In this document: in pieces, positions 6,151-6,287 of the stretch
Position numbering within the stretch: position 1 is the stretch's first letter
Layout of the letters: each line of letters opens with the position of its first letter
Source: an uncultured Steroidobacteraceae bacterium
GTDB taxonomy: Bacteria > Pseudomonadota > Gammaproteobacteria > Steroidobacterales > Steroidobacteraceae
DNA: 6,287 nt
NCBI GenBank assembly: GCA_955652795.1
Contig: CATPBQ010000159.1
Location: 1-6,287, forward strand
Direction of reading: 5' to 3'
Translations under genes and position numbers: made by a program
Notes under the pieces: model-generated
The model's input: only the letters and a program-made list of their open reading frames with translations
What the model was told of the DNA's origin: nothing
The model's database searches: none

Positions 6151-6287
6151 CGAGCGCGTGGAGGCGGCGCCGCGGTGCTGAACACGTCCGCCCCGAACGG
6201 CGCAAGGTCCGGCTCCGCCGCGTACCCCAGCGGCGCCAGGGAAAAGATCGCTTCCACCGTGCGCAGCAGTGAATAGTGGTTGTAGGG
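6147..6287 (-). CDS. Phosphoesterase family protein (acid phosphatase/phospholipase C-like), C-terminus only
   Basis: Reading from the right edge gives 46 residues: PYNHYSLLRTVEAIF, then SLAPLGYAAEPDLAPFGADVF, then a short tail STAAPPPRAR and TGA. 'YNHYSLLRTxE' followed by 'LG.A......FG.DVF' is the characteristic end of the phosphoesterase family (PF04185), which includes secreted acid phosphatases and bacterial phospholipases C that hydrolyse phosphate esters. The catalytic metal-binding residues lie upstream of the window, so activity cannot be judged. Family members often end soon after the GADVF block, so the Pro/Arg-rich tail may be non-native sequence created at a deletion junction with the MarR-like stub. 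The stop overlaps the next ATG (ATGA). Same strand and packing as the efflux genes suggest one transcript, though the function is unrelated to efflux. Confidence 0.8.
   Translation of the reverse strand, partial: PYNHYSLLRTVEAIFSLAPLGYAAEPDLAPFGADVFSTAAPPPRAR

Overview
The window is GC-rich, almost fully coding bacterial DNA with strong third-position GC bias. The mix of TypA, FolE, a YeiH-type permease, a DUF6356 protein, an Lrp-type regulator and an EmrA/NodT efflux pair suggests a proteobacterium, probably a gammaproteobacterium near the Xanthomonadales/Nevskiales. That placement is an impression from gene content and protein style, not a phylogeny. I saw no tRNA, rRNA, CRISPR array, insertion sequence or phage gene.

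Layout. (1) Positions 1-659, plus strand: the 3' third of typA/bipA, a ribosome-associated GTPase, cut by the window edge. (2) Positions 704-2779, minus strand: DUF6356 small membrane protein, then a YeiH/UPF0324 permease two bases later, then after 97 bases folE (GTP cyclohydrolase I), which converges on typA. (3) Positions 2780-2881: a 102-base divergent control region with a perfect 7-bp dyad (3-base spacer), likely the operator of the neighbouring regulator. (4) Positions 2882-3349, plus strand: an Lrp/AsnC-family regulator, divergent from the DUF6356-yeiH pair. (5) Positions 3331-6287, minus strand: a tightly packed run consisting of the C-terminus of a phosphoesterase, a 53-codon ORF resembling the C-terminus of a MarR repressor, a NodT-type outer-membrane lipoprotein and an EmrA-type membrane-fusion protein. 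The last gene runs 19 bases into the lrp-type gene from the opposite side.

How they may work together. The NodT and EmrA proteins would form the outer-membrane and periplasmic parts of an EmrAB-type drug efflux pump, but the inner-membrane transporter (EmrB) that normally follows emrA is absent. The MarR repressor that often precedes such operons is represented at most by a C-terminal stub, so the operon appears trimmed at both ends. Separately, the divergent Lrp-type regulator and its dyad suggest a small regulated export module (DUF6356 plus YeiH). These are the two parts most worth a second look. I found no strong evidence for an entirely new system.
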